Part shown: piece after piece, positions 6,458 to 15,031 of the stretch | Layout of the letters: each line of letters starts with the position of its first letter | Position numbering within the stretch: position 1 is the stretch's first letter | NCBI RefSeq assembly: GCF_900156895.1 | Contig: NZ_FTPD01000013.1 | Location: forward strand, 62,001-126,000 | DNA length: 64,000 bases | Source: Mesorhizobium prunaredense | GTDB taxonomy: Bacteria > Pseudomonadota > Alphaproteobacteria > Rhizobiales > Rhizobiaceae | Reading direction: 5' to 3' | Notes under the pieces: model-generated | Database searches by the model: none | Seen by the model: the letters and a program-made list of their open reading frames with translations, nothing else | What the model was told of the DNA's origin: nothing | Translations under genes and position numbers: made by a program

Positions 6458-9076
6458 ATGACCAGAAAACCCTTGCCAGAGCTTCCGGTCTCCGCCGTCC
6501 TGCCGGCGCTCGGTGAAGCGCTCGGCCATGGCAACAGTGCCGTGCTGGTGGCGCCGCCCGGCGCCGGCAAGACGACGCTGGTGCCGCTGGCGCTGCTCGA
6601 CGCGCCATGGCTCGGCAGGGGCAAGATCATTCTGCTCGAGCCGCGCCGGCTCGCTGCCCGCGCTGCCGCCCGCCGCATGGCCGAACTGCTCGGCGAGGAG
6701 CCCGGCGAAACGGTCGGCTATGCCATGCGGATGGAGAACTGCACTTCTGCGAGGACCAGAATCCTTGTCGTCACCGAAGGCGTGCTGTCGCGGATGATCC
6801 TCGACGATCCGGAGTTGCCCGGTGTCTCGGCGGTGTTCTTCGACGAGTTCCACGAGCGCTCGCTCGACGGCGATTTTGGTCTGGCGCTGGCGCTAGATGT
6901 GCAAGGTGCGCTGCGGCCCGATCTGCGATTGCTGGTCATGTCGGCGACGCTCGACGGCGCGCGCGTCGCTCGCTTGCTTTCCGGCGCCCCGGTGGTCGAG
7001 AGCGAGGGACGCGCCTTTCCCGTCGACATCCGCTACGACGAGCGGCCGGCCGGCATCGCCATCGAGGACGCGATGGCCAAGGCGATCCGCGCGGCCCTTG
7101 CCGAGGAGAGCGGCAGCCTGCTCGCCTTCCTGCCCGGCCAGCGCGAGATCGAGCGCACTGCCGAGCGGCTGCAAGGCCGTGTCAGTGCCGACACCGACAT
7201 CGTGCCGCTCTATGGCATGCTCGACAACAAGGCGCAGGACGCCGCGATCAAGCCGGCGCCGTCCGGCCGCCGCAAGGTGGTGCTGGCGACCTCGATCGCC
7301 GAGACCTCGATTACCATCGACGGCGTGCGCGTCGTCATCGATTCCGGCCTGTCGCGCCTGCCGCGCTACGAGCCGGCCAGCGGCCTGACGCGGCTGGAGA
7401 CGGTGCGGGTCAGCAAAGCCTCCGCCGACCAGCGCGCCGGCCGCGCCGGCCGCACGCAGCCGGGCGTCGCCGTCCGGCTGTGGCGGGCCGAGCAGACCGC
7501 GGCACTTCCCGCCTTCACGCCGCCGGAAATCCTCGAGGCGGACCTTTCCGGACTTCTGCTCGATTGCGCCGCCTTCGGTGTCGCCGACCCGTCGAGCCTC
7601 TGCTTCCTCGATCCGCCGCCGGCCCCGGCACTCAGCGAGGCAAGGGCGCTGCTTCGTGCGCTCGACGCCATTGACGAGGCAGGGCGCCTGACGCAATCGG
7701 GTGCTGCGATGCGCAGGCTGGCACTGCCGGTGCGGCTGGCTCACATGGTCGCCGAGGCGGCAAACACCGGCCAGGCGTTCGCGGCGACCATGCTCGCCGT
7801 GCTGCTCACCGAGCGTGGGCTTGGCGGCGACGGCGCCGACCTCGAACGGCGGCTGATTCGGTTCCGATCCGAAAGATCGCCGCGCGCCACCGCCGCCCGG
7901 CAACTCGCCGAGCGGCTGGCGAAACAGGCTTCACCCTCCCCCTCGAGGGGAGGGTCGGCGAGCGAGCCGAGCGCAGCGAAGCGAAGGAGACGGGGTGGGG
8001 TCGCCGATGGCGTGCCCGACCCGACCCAACCCCGCTCCGCGTCGCGGATCGACGTGCCCGGGCGAGCCACGGGTCTCGCCCGTCCTTCCGACCCCCGCGA
8101 GGGGGAGGGAAGCAGCGCCGGCGCTCTCCTCATTCATGCCTGGCCGGACCGCGTCGCCAGGGCGCGCGGCGAGCGCGGCCGTTTCGTGCTGGCCAACGGT
8201 TCGGGCGCCATGCTCGACGCCGCCGACCCGTTGGCGGGCGAAACCTGGCTTGTCGTCGCCGATCTGCAGGGCAAGGCGCAGAACGCCCGCATTACGGCAG
8301 CGGCGGCGATAGACGAAGCCGACATTCGCGCTTCGCTCGCCGATAAGATCGAGACAAACCGCGAAACCAGTTTCGACCGCGACAGGCGTGCGGTGCGTGT
8401 GCGTGAAACCGTTCGCCTCGGCGCCATCACCCTGTCCGAACGCATGCTGCCGGCGCCGGCCGGCGTCGCCGCCGATCGCGCCATCCTCGACGCCTTGCGC
8501 CAACACGGGCTGGCGCTGTTGGCGTGGGGCAAGGAGGCCGAAACGCTGCGCCAACGGCTCGGCTGGCTGCATCGCGGTCTTGGCGCGCCCTGGCCGGATG
8601 TTTCCGACGCGGCGCTCATCGATCGCCTCGACGACTGGCTGCTGCCCTTCCTTTCCGGCGCGGCGTCCTTTGCCGCGATCGATCCGGGCGTGCTTTCGGC
8701 CGGCCTGATGGCATTGGTGCCGCACGATCTGCAGCGCCGGATCGAGGCGTTGGCGCCGACCCATTTCGACCCTCCATCCGGCAGCCGCGTGCCGATCCGC
8801 TATGACGGTGAATGGCCGGTGCTGGCGATCCGCGTCCAGGAACTGTTCGGTCTCGACCGGCATCCCGCGATCGCCAACGGCAGCGTGCCGCTGACGCTCG
8901 AGCTATTGTCGCCGGCGCACCGGCCGATCCAGACGACGCGTGACCTGCCCGGTTTCTGGCGCGGCTCCTGGACCGATGTGCGAGCCGAGATGCGTGGCCG
9001 CTATCCCCGGCACGTCTGGCCGGAGAACCCGCTTCTCGCCACCGCCACCAGCCGCGCCAAACCGCGGGGGCCCTAG
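6458..9076 (+). CDS. hrpB: ATP-dependent RNA helicase HrpB
   Basis: 872 residues, a DExH-box helicase of superfamily 2. Walker A APPGAGKTT lies at about 32-40, the DEFH box of the HrpB branch at 129-132, the SAT motif in VMSATLDG, and motif VI in ADQRAGRAGRTQPG. The C-terminal half carries the HrpB-specific domain. The open frame reaches 6374, but ATG 6458 (MTRKPLPELP) matches the family start. About 60 residues near 492-551 (bases roughly 7930-8113) are low-complexity, Ser/Pro/Arg-rich and encoded by a palindromic genomic repeat inserted in frame. The family sequence resumes at GALLIHAWPDRVARARG. The helicase core is untouched, so the protein is likely functional. Its cellular role in rhizobia is not established. 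Confidence 0.92.
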   Translation: MTRKPLPELPVSAVLPALGEALGHGNSAVLVAPPGAGKTTLVPLALLDAPWLGRGKIILLEPRRLAARAAARRMAELLGEEPGETVGYAMRMENCTSARTRILVVTEGVLSRMILDDPELPGVSAVFFDEFHERSLDGDFGLALALDVQGALRPDLRLLVMSATLDGARVARLLSGAPVVESEGRAFPVDIRYDERPAGIAIEDAMAKAIRAALAEESGSLLAFLPGQREIERTAERLQGRVSADTDIVPLYGMLDNKAQDAAIKPAPSGRRKVVLATSIAETSITIDGVRVVIDSGLSRLPRYEPASGLTRLETVRVSKASADQRAGRAGRTQPGVAVRLWRAEQTAALPAFTPPEILEADLSGLLLDCAAFGVADPSSLCFLDPPPAPALSEARALLRALDAIDEAGRLTQSGAAMRRLALPVRLAHMVAEAANTGQAFAATMLAVLLTERGLGGDGADLERRLIRFRSERSPRATAARQLAERLAKQASPSPSRGGSASEPSAAKRRRRGGVADGVPDPTQPRSASRIDVPGRATGLARPSDPREGEGSSAGALLIHAWPDRVARARGERGRFVLANGSGAMLDAADPLAGETWLVVADLQGKAQNARITAAAAIDEADIRASLADKIETNRETSFDRDRRAVRVRETVRLGAITLSERMLPAPAGVAADRAILDALRQHGLALLAWGKEAETLRQRLGWLHRGLGAPWPDVSDAALIDRLDDWLLPFLSGAASFAAIDPGVLSAGLMALVPHDLQRRIEALAPTHFDPPSGSRVPIRYDGEWPVLAIRVQELFGLDRHPAIANGSVPLTLELLSPAHRPIQTTRDLPGFWRGSWTDVRAEMRGRYPRHVWPENPLLATATSRAKPRGP
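7930..8113 (+). repeat. Palindromic mosaic repeat inserted in frame in hrpB
   Basis: The left end contains the palindrome ACCCTCCCC-CTCGA-GGGGAGGGT (7933-7955). The right end (CCGACCCCCGCGAGGGGGAGGG) is an inverted copy of the left edge. The middle carries the GGGGTGGGGTCG and CGGGCGAGCCACGGG patterns of rhizobial intergenic palindromic repeats. The whole block is read through without a stop. Exact edges are uncertain by a few bases. Confidence 0.75.
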
Positions 9077-9108
9077 CCTTTATCCTTTCCCGGCTATAAT
9101 CCTTGGCC

Positions 9109-10434
9109 ATGATAAACATCCTGCGGGCGCCCGACTTCCAGCAAAGCCAGCGGCTGCGCCTCAACACGCTGATCAGGCTGCGCTGGCTTGCCATTGTCGG
9201 CCAGAGCCTGGCGGTTCTTGTCGTTGCCTACGGGCTGGAATTCCCGCTGCCGGTCAGCCTCTGCTTTGCGCTGATCGCCTGTTCGGCCTGGATGAACCTG
9301 TTGCTGACCTTTCGTTATCCGGCGGCGCATCGGCTGACCCCGCTACAGGCTTTCGCCATCCTGACTATCGACAGCCTGCAGCTTGCCGGTCTGCTCTACC
9401 TGACGGGCGGCCTCACCAACCCGTTTTCAGTGCTGGTCACCGTGCCGGTGGTCATCTCGGCGACGTCGCTTCCGCTGCGCCTGACCGCCATCCTCGGCGC
9501 GCTGGTGATGGTGATGGCGAGCCTGCTGGTGTTCTTCCATATGCCGCTGCCCTGGTACGAGGGCGCGCCGCTGGAGATGCCGTTCATTTACGTCGCCGGC
9601 ATGTGGATGGCGGTGTTTTCCTCGATTGCCTTTACAGCGATCTACGCCTTCCGCGTGGCTGAGGAAGCCCGGCTGCTCGCCAACGCGCTTGCCGCCACCG
9701 AACTGGTGCTGCAGCGCGAGCAGCATTTGTCGGCGCTGGACGGCCTTGCCGCCGCCGCCGCGCATGAGCTCGGCACGCCGCTCGCCACCATCACGCTTGT
9801 TGCCAAGGAGATGGAGAAGGCGCTCCGCAATGACCCGAAATACGGCGAGGACGTGACGCTGCTGCGCTCGCAGAGCGAGCGTTGCCGCGAGATCCTCAAA
9901 CGCCTCACCAGCCTGTCCTCCGAGGGTGAGGCGCATCTCTCCCGCCTGCCGCTGACCTCGCTGGTCGAGGAGATGACGGCCCCGCACCGCGATTTCGGCA
10001 TCTCGATCAAGCTTCGCCCCGGCGAGCGCATCGGCCCCGAACCGGTGGGACGGCGCAATCCCGGCGTCATCTACGGCCTCGGCAATCTAGTCGAGAACGC
10101 CGTCGATTTTGCCCGCAAGAGCGTCACCGTGCGCTGGAACTGGAACGAGGCCACGGTCACCTTCTCGATCACCGACGACGGGCCGGGCTTTCCTCCCGAA
10201 ATCATCGATCGCATCGGCGAGCCCTATATGTCGACGCGCCAGGGCACCGAGGCCGGCGGCGGCCTCGGACTGGGGCTGTTCATCGCCAAGACCCTGCTTG
10301 AACGCTCGGGCGCCACGCTCGATTTCCGCAATTCAAACGAGCCGGGCGAGGGCGCCGTCGTGCGGATATCGTGGCCGCGCAGCGTCTTCCTCAATCCTGA
10401 ATCGGCTTCGGCCACCATGTTTGACACGGCTTGA
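9109..10434 (+). CDS. actS: Redox sensor histidine kinase ActS/RegB
   Basis: 441 residues. The N-terminal half is a six-helix membrane domain with the quinone-binding signature GGLTNPF at 100-106. The H-box AAAHELGTPLATI has its phosphorylated His at 219. Redox-active Cys at 259 sits in SERCREIL, as in RegB/PrrB. The catalytic ATPase part has an N-box (NLVENAVDFA) and G-boxes (DDGPGF, GGGLGLGLF). The kinase phosphorylates ActR in response to quinone and redox state. I choose ATG 9109 over TTG 9103 two codons earlier. The gene follows hrpB and lies 63 bp before actR. Confidence 0.95.
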   Translation: MINILRAPDFQQSQRLRLNTLIRLRWLAIVGQSLAVLVVAYGLEFPLPVSLCFALIACSAWMNLLLTFRYPAAHRLTPLQAFAILTIDSLQLAGLLYLTGGLTNPFSVLVTVPVVISATSLPLRLTAILGALVMVMASLLVFFHMPLPWYEGAPLEMPFIYVAGMWMAVFSSIAFTAIYAFRVAEEARLLANALAATELVLQREQHLSALDGLAAAAAHELGTPLATITLVAKEMEKALRNDPKYGEDVTLLRSQSERCREILKRLTSLSSEGEAHLSRLPLTSLVEEMTAPHRDFGISIKLRPGERIGPEPVGRRNPGVIYGLGNLVENAVDFARKSVTVRWNWNEATVTFSITDDGPGFPPEIIDRIGEPYMSTRQGTEAGGGLGLGLFIAKTLLERSGATLDFRNSNEPGEGAVVRISWPRSVFLNPESASATMFDTA

Positions 10435-10497
10435 AATGGACAATAGCGCTCCAAAACTATATCTGCGTAAAATTCAGGCAGCAGGAACGTCAAGACG

Positions 10498-11061
10498 ATG
10501 AATGGCGACGAAACGATTGGCGCAATGGTTGAGGGCGAGGACACCTCGCTGCTGATCGTCGACGACGACAGGCCATTCCTCACGCGCCTTGCCCGCGCCA
10601 TGGAGACCAGGGGTTTCGTGGTCGAGACGGCCGAGAGCGTCGAGGAGGCCGTGGCCAAGGCGCGCGCCAATCCGCCAGCCTACGCGGTGGTCGACATGCG
10701 GCTCGCCGACGGCAACGGCCTCGACGTCGTCGCCGCCATCCGCGAGAAGCGCGACGACGCCCGCGCCGTGATCCTCACCGGCTACGGCAACATCGCCACC
10801 GCGGTTACGGCGGTGAAGCTCGGGGCCATCGACTATCTGTCGAAACCGGCCGATGCCGACGAGGTTTTCGCGGCTCTTACCCGCACTGCGGGCGAGCGCG
10901 CCGCGCCGCCTGAAAACCCTATGTCGGCCGACCGGGTGCGCTGGGAGCACATCCAGCGCGTCTACGAAATGTGCGACCGCAACGTCTCCGAGACGGCGCG
11001 CCGGCTCAATATGCATCGCCGCACGCTGCAGCGGATACTCGCCAAGCGCGCGCCGCGCTAA
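10498..11061 (+). CDS. actR: Response regulator ActR/RegA
   Basis: 187 residues. The receiver domain has acidic residues DDD at 22-24, phospho-acceptor Asp66 and Lys116. A short proline-containing linker leads to a Fis-type helix-turn-helix (VSETARRLNMHRRTLQRIL, about 163-181), near-invariant in RegA/ActR/PrrA. In alphaproteobacteria it controls respiration, carbon and nitrogen metabolism and, in rhizobia, acid tolerance. ATG 10525 (MVEGEDTS) is a possible alternative start that keeps the whole receiver. Confidence 0.95.
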   Translation: MNGDETIGAMVEGEDTSLLIVDDDRPFLTRLARAMETRGFVVETAESVEEAVAKARANPPAYAVVDMRLADGNGLDVVAAIREKRDDARAVILTGYGNIATAVTAVKLGAIDYLSKPADADEVFAALTRTAGERAAPPENPMSADRVRWEHIQRVYEMCDRNVSETARRLNMHRRTLQRILAKRAPR

Positions 11062-11244
11062 CCCTGACCGAACCGAAGGTTCGTGTCGGTGAATAGCGAA
11101 ATCGGTTTTCGTTGGGGATCACGCGCAAACTCAAAGTGCTATAGCGTCCTTTGCGCGGCCAAAGGATTCGCAGCACTGTAGAGGCTTGCCCTGCCATTGG
11201 CGGTTGCGCATCATCCCGCAAAGTGATTCCGTCCGACCGGGGAC

Positions 11245-12450
11245 ATGGCGGAGGGCGACATGCAGGACGACAAACAACGGCCGGTCTCCATTTTTCGCGA
11301 ATTCCTCGACAGCGAGGCTGCAGGCGGCATCATCCTGATGGCAGCCGCGGCACTGGCCCTGATCGTCGCCAATTCGCCGCTGGCCGAAGCCTATTTCGAC
11401 ACCCTTCACGCCTATCTCGGACCGCTCAGCGTATCGCATTGGATCAATGACGGCCTGATGGCGGTGTTCTTCCTGCTGGTCGGTCTGGAGATCAAGCGCG
11501 AGATGCTGGACGGCCAGCTCTCGACCTGGCCGCGGCGCGTCCTGCCCGGCGTCGCCGCCGCCGGCGGCATGCTGGTGCCGGCACTTGTCTATGTCGCCAT
11601 CAACCGCGACAACCCAGCCGCCCTGTCCGGCTGGGCGATCCCTACCGCCACCGACATCGCGTTTGCGCTCGGCGTGCTGTCGCTGCTCGGCAGCCGCGTG
11701 CCGGGATCGCTGAAGGTCTTCCTCACCGCGCTCGCCATCATCGACGACCTTGGTGCCGTCATCATCATCGCGGTGTTCTATACGAGCGGCCTGTCGCTCG
11801 CCTATCTCGGCACCGCCTTCGCCGTCATCGCTGTGCTCGTCGTCCTCAACCGCATGAAGGTGCTGACGCTGGTGCCCTACATCCTGCTCGGTGTCGTCCT
11901 GTGGGTGCTGGTGCTGAAATCTGGCGTCCATGCCACGCTCGCCGGCGTGGCGCTGGCCCTGACCATACCTTTAAAGGTCTCACCGGGCATCAGCCATGAT
12001 CTTGATCATTCGCCGCTGCACCGGCTCGAGCACGGCCTGCACAAAATAGTGCCGTTCGTCGTCATCCCGATCTTCGGCTTCGCCAATGCCGGCGTCTCGC
12101 TGGCCGGCCTGAGCGCTGCCGCCCTGTTCGAGCCGCTGACGCTGGGCGTCGCCGCCGGGCTCGTCGCCGGCAAGCTGGTCGGCGTGTTCGGTTCTTCCGC
12201 ACTTGCCATCCGGCTCGGCCTCGCCGATCTGCCGGTCAATGCCGGCTGGCTGCACATGGTCGGCATTTCGCTGCTCTGCGGCATCGGCTTCACCATGAGC
12301 CTGTTTATCGGCCTGCTCGCCTTCGCCAGCAATGTCGAGCTGCAGGACGCGGTCAAGGTCGGCATCCTCGCCGGATCGCTCATCGCGGCACTGCTTGGCG
12401 CCGCTGTGCTGCTGGTGGCGCCGGCGGCGAATGGGGTGGACGAGGACTAG
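11245..12450 (+). CDS. nhaA: Na+/H+ antiporter NhaA
   Basis: 401 residues with about 12 transmembrane helices. It carries the family motifs [10 protein letters not shown] (136-145) and [10 protein letters not shown], whose two Asp residues (167, 168) are the cation- and proton-binding pair. It exchanges Na+ for H+ across the inner membrane for pH and salt homeostasis. ATG 11245 is used; the in-frame ATG at 11260 (MQDDKQRP) is also possible. It is convergent with the sigma-factor gene, and the two stop codons share one CTAG (12447-12450). Confidence 0.95.
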   Translation: MAEGDMQDDKQRPVSIFREFLDSEAAGGIILMAAAALALIVANSPLAEAYFDTLHAYLGPLSVSHWINDGLMAVFFLLVGLEIKREMLDGQLSTWPRRVLPGVAAAGGMLVPALVYVAINRDNPAALSGWAIPTATDIAFALGVLSLLGSRVPGSLKVFLTALAIIDDLGAVIIIAVFYTSGLSLAYLGTAFAVIAVLVVLNRMKVLTLVPYILLGVVLWVLVLKSGVHATLAGVALALTIPLKVSPGISHDLDHSPLHRLEHGLHKIVPFVVIPIFGFANAGVSLAGLSAAALFEPLTLGVAAGLVAGKLVGVFGSSALAIRLGLADLPVNAGWLHMVGISLLCGIGFTMSLFIGLLAFASNVELQDAVKVGILAGSLIAALLGAAVLLVAPAANGVDED

Positions 12451-13469
12451 ACCGGCGGCAGGCCGAAGGCTGCAAACAGTTCGGGCCCGAGCGGCGGCAC
12501 ATAGATCGTCAGGGAAACGATTTTGCCGTCGGCGGGCTCAATGACATGCAGCGAGTGGGGTCGCCATACACGGTCACGATGGTCCAGTGCATAGACCCCG
12601 ACAGCGGGATGGCCGTTGGCTCGGGTGGCCACCGTGCGATAGCCGGCAAAATTGCCCCACACGGTCTCGATGAAATCGCGGATCGCCTTGCGCCCTTGGT
12701 ACCATTCCCGCCATGGCGGCATCTGGTAGGTGGCGTCCTCCCTCAAGAGTTCGATGAAGCCGTCGAGGTTGGCGGTCTGCCAGGCATGCATGTAGCGTTC
12801 GAGCAGCAAGCCCTCCTCCGGACTGGACCGTGATCGCTGAACGGGACGCCCCTCAGGATATCGCTCGCGAAGCGTTGCGCGGGCCCGCTGCAAGGCGCTG
12901 TTGATCGAAGCGGCCGATCCACCCAGCAATTGCGCCGACTCGACCGCAGACCACCCCAGCACGTCGCAAAGCAACAGGACGGCCCGCTGCCGGGGCGGCA
13001 GAAGTTGGATTGCCGCGACGAAGGCAAGTTGCACCGCTTCTCGAGTCTCGTAGCGCGCTTCGGGGCCGGGCTCGCCGTCAACGAGGTCCGGAAGCTCGGC
13101 GTCCGGATAGGGCTCCAGCCAGGTGAGCTCGGCAGGCCCTCCGACGGCCCGCCCGTTGGAGGGCGGCCGTTCGGGTTGCTGGAGAATGCGATGCGCCGTC
13201 GACCTCGCCTTGATGGCGTTGAGGCAGCTATTGGTGGCGATCGTGTAGAGCCAGCCGCGAACCGAGCCTCGTCCGTCGAACTGCGACCGTGCGCGCCACG
13301 CCCGCAGGAAAGTGTCCTGCACGAGGTCGTCCGCCTCGTGCAACGAGCCCATCATCCGGTAGCAGTGGAGCTTGAGCTCGCGGCGATGAGCCACTGTCAA
13401 GCGCTCGAAGGCCAGCCGATCGAGGACCGGTCGGCCCAATGGCTCAACAGGGCCAGGAGCGTCTGTCAT
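12447..13469 (-). CDS. ECF sigma factor with C-terminal SnoaL domain
   Basis: 340 residues. Sigma region 2 includes [16 protein letters not shown] (about 45-60) and GWLYTIATN. Region 4 includes [37 protein letters not shown]. After about residue 215 comes an NTF2/SnoaL-like domain ([28 protein letters not shown]), the architecture of the SigJ/TIGR02960 type. Such factors usually lack a classical anti-sigma partner, and none is visible here. The next gene downstream in the same direction is not co-oriented closely; upstream lies an SDR gene on the same strand 42 bp away. Target promoters unknown. Confidence 0.9.
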   Translation of the reverse strand: MTDAPGPVEPLGRPVLDRLAFERLTVAHRRELKLHCYRMMGSLHEADDLVQDTFLRAWRARSQFDGRGSVRGWLYTIATNSCLNAIKARSTAHRILQQPERPPSNGRAVGGPAELTWLEPYPDAELPDLVDGEPGPEARYETREAVQLAFVAAIQLLPPRQRAVLLLCDVLGWSAVESAQLLGGSAASINSALQRARATLRERYPEGRPVQRSRSSPEEGLLLERYMHAWQTANLDGFIELLREDATYQMPPWREWYQGRKAIRDFIETVWGNFAGYRTVATRANGHPAVGVYALDHRDRVWRPHSLHVIEPADGKIVSLTIYVPPLGPELFAAFGLPPV

Positions 13470-13511
13470 AGGAAGCCCGCGGTGCTGAAGTCGGCTGGCA
13501 TCCTGCGCGCC

Positions 13512-14258
13512 TCATGCCGCCGCCGCAAGTCCGCTGCCGCTCACCACGAAGGAGCAGCCCTGCGCCTGGCCGGTGGCGAGCGCGACTACAGCCCGTGCGA
13601 CATCGGCCGGCGTCTGCATGTCGGTCATGCTCGCCAGGAAGTCCGCCGGGCTAATGCCCATATAGGCCGAAATGCCGTCGATGCCGCGATCGCCGACGCC
13701 GGTGCCCGGCATGATGCGCGCCGGCGAAAGCGCCATGAAACGCAGGTCGAAACCAAGTCGGTCCGATTCCTTCTGGCTATGACCGGCGAGGAACAGCTGC
13801 ATGCGTTTTGCGCCGGCATAGCCGCCAGAGTTCGGCGGCCCGCCGCTGAATGCCGCGCCGCTGGAGATCAGAACCACCCGGCTCCCCGGCTTGAGCCGAC
13901 CCTGGAGTGCCGCCTTGCAGAACAGGAACGATGCCTTGACGTCCATTTCCCAGTTTGCCGAGAAGTCCTCCCAGCTCTGTTCCTGGACGGGCGCGGACGG
14001 AGCGAGGGCGCCGGCGCAGATCACCAGGACGTCTGGTTCAAGCGCGGCGAAAACCGCATCGGGTGCGGTCTCGTTGGTGGCGTCGACCGCAAGCGTCTTC
14101 ACGCCTGATGTCTCCCGGGAGAGCTCTTTCAGGGCGGCTGTGCCACGAGCAACTGCAAGCACTGTTGCCCCTTCGCCAAGCGCGGCTTCCACGATCGAGC
14201 GGCCGACACCCCGGCTGCCTCCGATGACGACGACATTCTGACCTTGTAACGATCCCAT
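13512..14258 (-). CDS. Short-chain dehydrogenase/reductase
   Basis: 248 residues. It has a classical SDR fold with GGSRGVG nucleotide-binding motif at 13-19, CAG at 81-83, catalytic Ser around 132, and the Y147-x3-K151 pair in GGYAGAKR. It should use NAD(P)H on an unidentified carbonyl or alcohol. It lies 42 bp upstream of the sigma-factor gene on the same strand and could be co-transcribed with it, which is common for SDR genes near SigJ-type factors. Substrate not predictable. Confidence 0.85.
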   Translation of the reverse strand: MGSLQGQNVVVIGGSRGVGRSIVEAALGEGATVLAVARGTAALKELSRETSGVKTLAVDATNETAPDAVFAALEPDVLVICAGALAPSAPVQEQSWEDFSANWEMDVKASFLFCKAALQGRLKPGSRVVLISSGAAFSGGPPNSGGYAGAKRMQLFLAGHSQKESDRLGFDLRFMALSPARIMPGTGVGDRGIDGISAYMGISPADFLASMTDMQTPADVARAVVALATGQAQGCSFVVSGSGLAAAA

Positions 14259-14420
14259 GGATCACCTCCCTTTCCGCCACCGGACCATTCCAGCGCCTAT
14301 TGATCAGGACAGCGCAGGCAGGCGGAAATCATCGGTGCAAGATCAAAAAACGTCTCGAGGGGATCGGCAGGCCCGCAGAAAGGCGAGGTGCGAGGCTTGT
14401 CGCCGACGCGGCGCGCACTC

Positions 14421-14921
14421 CTATTCGCTCTCGCCCTCCAGTGCCGGCACCGCCACACCGGCGAGTTCCGCCGCCAGCAGCCGCGATGCACCGGCCCGCG
14501 CGATCCTCAGCATCAGCGCCTTGCGCGTCGCCGCCGCCATACGGTGCTCGGGCGCATCGCGCAGGATTTCGGCGCCGTAGCCGTCGGAAAGGATAAAACC
14601 GCATTCCTGCGGAAAAATATCCGAGGGCACGCCGGGATGCGTGGCGAAGAAGAAGCGGTCAGAGTGCAGCCGGTAGTCCGGCCATTTGCGGTCGACCCTG
14701 AAATCCTCGATCGAGGACTTGATCTCGATGATCCAGATGTCGCCCTGGCGGGTCAGCGCGACGAGGTCGGCGCGGCGCCCGGTCGCCAGCGACAGTTCGG
14801 GCAGCACATGCGCGCCCATCTCCTTGAGCAGCCGCTGCACGCCGCGCCGAACCAGCATCGCGCGTTCCGACTGGCGGCCGTCGATCAGGGGATTTAGGGG
14901 TACAGGTGAGATGATTGGCAT
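14421..14921 (-). CDS. mmcB: MmcB family DNA repair protein
   Basis: 166 residues from ATG 14921; a GTG at 14948 would add nine. It shows a PD-(D/E)xK nuclease-like core: Asp52 in GRRADLV and E66-x-K68 in DIWIIEIKSS. MmcB proteins are DNA-damage-inducible in Caulobacter, where they act with alphaproteobacterial mutagenic repair. The ATG lies only 48 bp from the end of an IS1595-family element, so the native promoter region has been largely replaced. A GTTC-N7-GAAC sequence survives between the two. Confidence 0.85.
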   Translation of the reverse strand: MPIISPVPLNPLIDGRQSERAMLVRRGVQRLLKEMGAHVLPELSLATGRRADLVALTRQGDIWIIEIKSSIEDFRVDRKWPDYRLHSDRFFFATHPGVPSDIFPQECGFILSDGYGAEILRDAPEHRMAAATRKALMLRIARAGASRLLAAELAGVAVPALEGESE

Positions 14922-14942
14922 GGGAGCACCATGCCAGACTTT

Positions 14943-14957
14943 GTTCACGGTTTGAAC
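14943..14957 (-). promoter_or_regulatory. Possible LexA-like site upstream of mmcB
   Basis: GTTCACGGTTTGAAC (GTTC-N7-GAAC) lies 21 bp upstream of the mmcB ATG. The known rhizobial LexA box is the direct repeat GAAC-N7-GAAC, so the half-site orientation here differs. The assignment rests on position and on known damage control of mmcB only. Confidence 0.3.
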
Positions 14958-14961
14958 CCGT

Positions 14962-14969
14962 TTTCTGGG
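14962..14969. repeat. Target site duplication, left copy (TTTCTGGG)
   Basis: These eight bases flank the left end of the IS1595-family element. The identical octamer flanks the right end at 17676-17683. Eight bp is the duplication size of the IS1595 family. Confidence 0.95.
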
Positions 14970-14993
14970 GGCGATTATATATTTGACAGACCC
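14970..14993 (+). repeat. Left terminal inverted repeat of the IS1595-family element
   Basis: 24 bases that match the right end (17652-17675) perfectly as an inverted repeat. It contains TTGACA at 14983-14988, pointing inward. Confidence 0.95.
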
Positions 14994-15011
14994 AATTTGG
15001 TATGCGATAAC
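14983..15011 (+). promoter_or_regulatory. Transposase promoter overlapping the left terminal repeat
   Basis: The -35 TTGACA (14983-14988) sits within the terminal repeat. A 17-bp spacer leads to -10 GATAAC (15006-15011). The predicted start near 15018 is just upstream of the AAGGAG ribosome-binding site. Confidence 0.6.
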
Positions 15012-15030
15012 GATTCCAAGGAGTTATCGC
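15004..15030 (+). repeat. Inverted repeat enclosing the transposase ribosome-binding site
   Basis: GCGATAAC (15004-15011) and GTTATCGC (15023-15030) are perfect 8-bp arms around GATTCCAAGGA, with AAGGAG spanning loop and arm. In RNA that starts upstream the Shine-Dalgarno would be partly paired. RNA started at the element's own promoter would lack the left arm. Confidence 0.75.
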
Positions 15031-15031
15031 C

